From Candidatus Sericytochromatia bacterium (GTDB taxonomy: Bacteria; Cyanobacteriota; Sericytochromatia; JACMPN01): a stretch of 7,564 nucleotides of DNA. The stretch spans positions 1 to 7,564 of the forward strand of contig JACMPN010000230.1 of assembly GCA_014377495.1 (NCBI GenBank), given 5' to 3'. Position numbers and translations under genes: made by a program. Of this stretch, positions 6,967 through 7,564 are shown one piece after another (within the stretch, counting starts at the first letter, position 1; every line of letters starts with the position of its first letter). The notes under the pieces are model-generated. The model was not told the origin of the DNA, searched no databases, and worked only from the letters and a program-made list of their open reading frames with translations.

Positions 6967-7009
6967 AAAAACGTCAAAACGTCGAAACCGGGGACCACTG
7001 GGCCCCCGG
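6967..7009 (-). terminator. Terminator of the ComEA-like gene
   Basis: Six G-C pairs (6988-6993 with 7004-7009) plus an inner G-U pair on the minus strand close an eight-base loop, 25 bases past the stop codon at 7035. After the stem the minus strand has TTTC and then two tandem GACGTTTT units (6967-6983). This gives T-rich but interrupted tails rather than one clean run. It separates this gene from the solute-binding gene. Confidence 0.6.
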
Positions 7010-7034
7010 CGATGCATCCTTGGATCCGGGCAGT

Positions 7035-7379
7035 TCAGAGTTTGACGTGCGGACGGATCGATGACATGTAAATCGTTGCAATGCCTTTTACTTTCAGCAG
7101 ATCTTCCACCGACTTGAATGGCCGGGCCGCAATGATCCGCTTGGCCACCTGTGGGCCCACATAGGGGAGCAGTTGCAACTCGTGCTCGTCGGCTTTGTTG
7201 ATGTTGACCCTGTAGCCCTGCGCTTTGCCGGGCAGATTTTTGACCGTCAACGGTGCACCCTTGGCCTGGGGAGGCTTGGCCGACGCCTGGGCGGCAGGGC
7301 CTGCCGCCAAAACCGGGGTTGTCAGTGCGGCGATGAAGACGAGCGCACACAGGGCGTTCGTCAGACTACGAAATTGCAT
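7035..7379 (-). CDS. Secreted ComEA-like helix-hairpin-helix protein
   Basis: The product is 114 residues from the ATG at 7377-7379. A frame-open ATG at 7412 exists but has no Shine-Dalgarno, whereas GGAGG sits six bases before 7379. Residues 1-26 are a signal peptide with a likely signal peptidase I site after Val-Leu-Ala25. A Pro/Lys/Ala linker follows, then the ComEA C-terminal domain (about 58-114): V-N-I-N-K-A, E-L-Q-L-L-P, A-K-R-I-I-A-A-R-P-F-K-S, D-L-L-K-V-K-G-I and a final I-R-P-H-V. In the family this domain binds incoming double-stranded DNA during natural transformation. Here both hairpins deviate from the Gly-hydrophobic-Gly rule: Tyr-Val-Gly in the first and Gly-Ile-Ala in the second. 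Classic ComEA keeps an uncleaved membrane anchor, so this one may be soluble and periplasmic. No comEC or other competence gene is in view. A terminator follows. Confidence 0.85.
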   Translation of the reverse strand: MQFRSLTNALCALVFIAALTTPVLAAGPAAQASAKPPQAKGAPLTVKNLPGKAQGYRVNINKADEHELQLLPYVGPQVAKRIIAARPFKSVEDLLKVKGIATIYMSSIRPHVKL

Positions 7380-7385
7380 GGGGAA

Positions 7386-7390
7386 CCTCC
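7386..7390 (-). promoter_or_regulatory. Ribosome binding site deciding the start at 7379
   Basis: The minus strand reads GGAGG at these bases, six bases before the ATG at 7377-7379. The alternative in-frame ATG at 7412 lacks any such sequence and would add eleven residues ahead of the signal peptide. Confidence 0.8.
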
Positions 7391-7489
7391 GAAGTGGTGA
7401 GTGGACTGCCATATTGCGGCGTCATCGCGATGATCGATCAGGCCTGCCCGTAACAGCACGGGGCAATGATAACCCGGAGATCGGATCGC

Positions 7490-7518
7490 AGTATAAAAGA
7501 CCCCAAGAGCGGCAACAA
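7490..7518 (-). promoter_or_regulatory. Candidate promoter for the ComEA-like gene
   Basis: On the minus strand TTGTTG (7513-7518) and TATACT (7490-7495) are separated by exactly 17 bases. The -10 matches the sigma-70 consensus at five of six positions and the -35 at three of six. This would give a leader of roughly 100 bases before the start at 7379. Confidence 0.4.
7492..7497 (+). promoter_or_regulatory. Candidate -10 box for a plus-strand transcript leaving the window
   Basis: TATAAA lies about 45 bases before the riboswitch-like bases at the right edge and would start transcription near 7504. No good -35 lies at 16-18 bases (GATAAC at 7468 is poor). It overlaps the -10 of the opposing promoter, which suggests a divergent control region. 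Confidence 0.25.
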
Positions 7519-7527
7519 GAGCCGCTC
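7507..7527. repeat. Perfect 7-base-pair hairpin in the divergent leader region
   Basis: GAGCGGC at 7507-7513 and GCCGCTC at 7521-7527 pair perfectly around a seven-base loop. On + it would be the first hairpin of a leader running rightwards. On - it is followed by TTGGGGTCTTTT, a weak T-rich tail, so it could also end a minus-strand transcript entering from the right. It also spans the proposed minus-strand -35 box. Confidence 0.5.
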
Positions 7528-7540
7528 CGAGGCAAATTAA

Positions 7541-7564
7541 CCCTAAGGCTGGGGTGCCTCCTGC
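7541..7564 (+). ncRNA. Possible TPP riboswitch, 5' end only (cut by window edge)
   Basis: The final bases read CCCTAAGGCT, then GGGGTGCC at 7551-7558, then TCCTGC. GGGGUGCC followed by a short pairing arm is the conserved 5' core of thiamine pyrophosphate (THI-box) riboswitches, normally followed by the complementary arm and CUGAGA. Those bases and the 3' half of the aptamer lie outside the window. If right, a thiamine synthesis or transport gene should follow on +. An alternative is a plain hairpin between GAGGC (7529-7533) and GCCTC (7556-7560). Confidence 0.4.

Noticed and set aside
1..7564. A defence, mobile-element or CRISPR system
   Set aside because: There are no nuclease, helicase, recombinase, transposase, toxin or CRISPR-type signatures in any supported gene, and no regularly spaced repeats or IS-end inverted repeats were seen.

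Overview
The window is a high-GC bacterial segment dominated by exported proteins. Three of its seven supported protein genes carry lipoprotein signal peptides, a fourth has an ordinary signal peptide, and one is a cytoplasmic-type TPR protein. The remaining two are a partial Ala-rich gene at the left edge and a 36-codon small ORF. Nothing fixes the taxonomy: no rRNA, tRNA or marker gene is present. Many Ala/Thr/Gly-rich lipoproteins with beta-propeller or Ig-like domains fit an environmental, often uncultured, high-GC phylum. Sericytochromatia-like Cyanobacteriota would be one possibility, but that is a guess. No IS element, CRISPR array, tRNA or phage gene was seen.

Layout, left to right. 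Bases 2-406 are the 3' end of an Ala/Pro/Asp-rich gene on + containing a 27-base direct repeat. Bases 464-2089 (+) encode a lipoprotein with an N-terminal FN3-like beta domain and six NHL-like beta-propeller blades, ending at a good intrinsic terminator (2107-2148). It converges on a second lipoprotein gene (4038-2380, -) with a carboxypeptidase-regulatory-like domain followed by two Ig-like domains of Big_5 type, which has its own terminator (2324-2355). A gap of about 700 bases follows (4039-4747). It holds the ribosome binding site of that gene, several short inverted repeats and a plausible 36-codon small ORF on + (4461-4571).

The right half is on the minus strand: a secreted ComEA-like helix-hairpin-helix protein (7379-7035), then a family-1 ABC solute-binding lipoprotein (6925-5660), then a protein of six TPR repeats (5470-4748). 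A terminator separates the first two. The second and third may be co-transcribed, but the 189-base gap leaves this open. No permease or ATPase gene lies beside the binding protein, so it looks orphan within the window.

The last 150 bases look like a divergent promoter region. A minus-strand promoter candidate serves the ComEA-like gene, and a plus-strand leader ends in what looks like the first bases of a TPP (thiamine pyrophosphate) riboswitch cut by the window edge. I did not find a convincing new multi-gene system. The best leads are the truncated riboswitch-like leader, the small ORF, and the ComEA-like protein with altered hairpin glycines.
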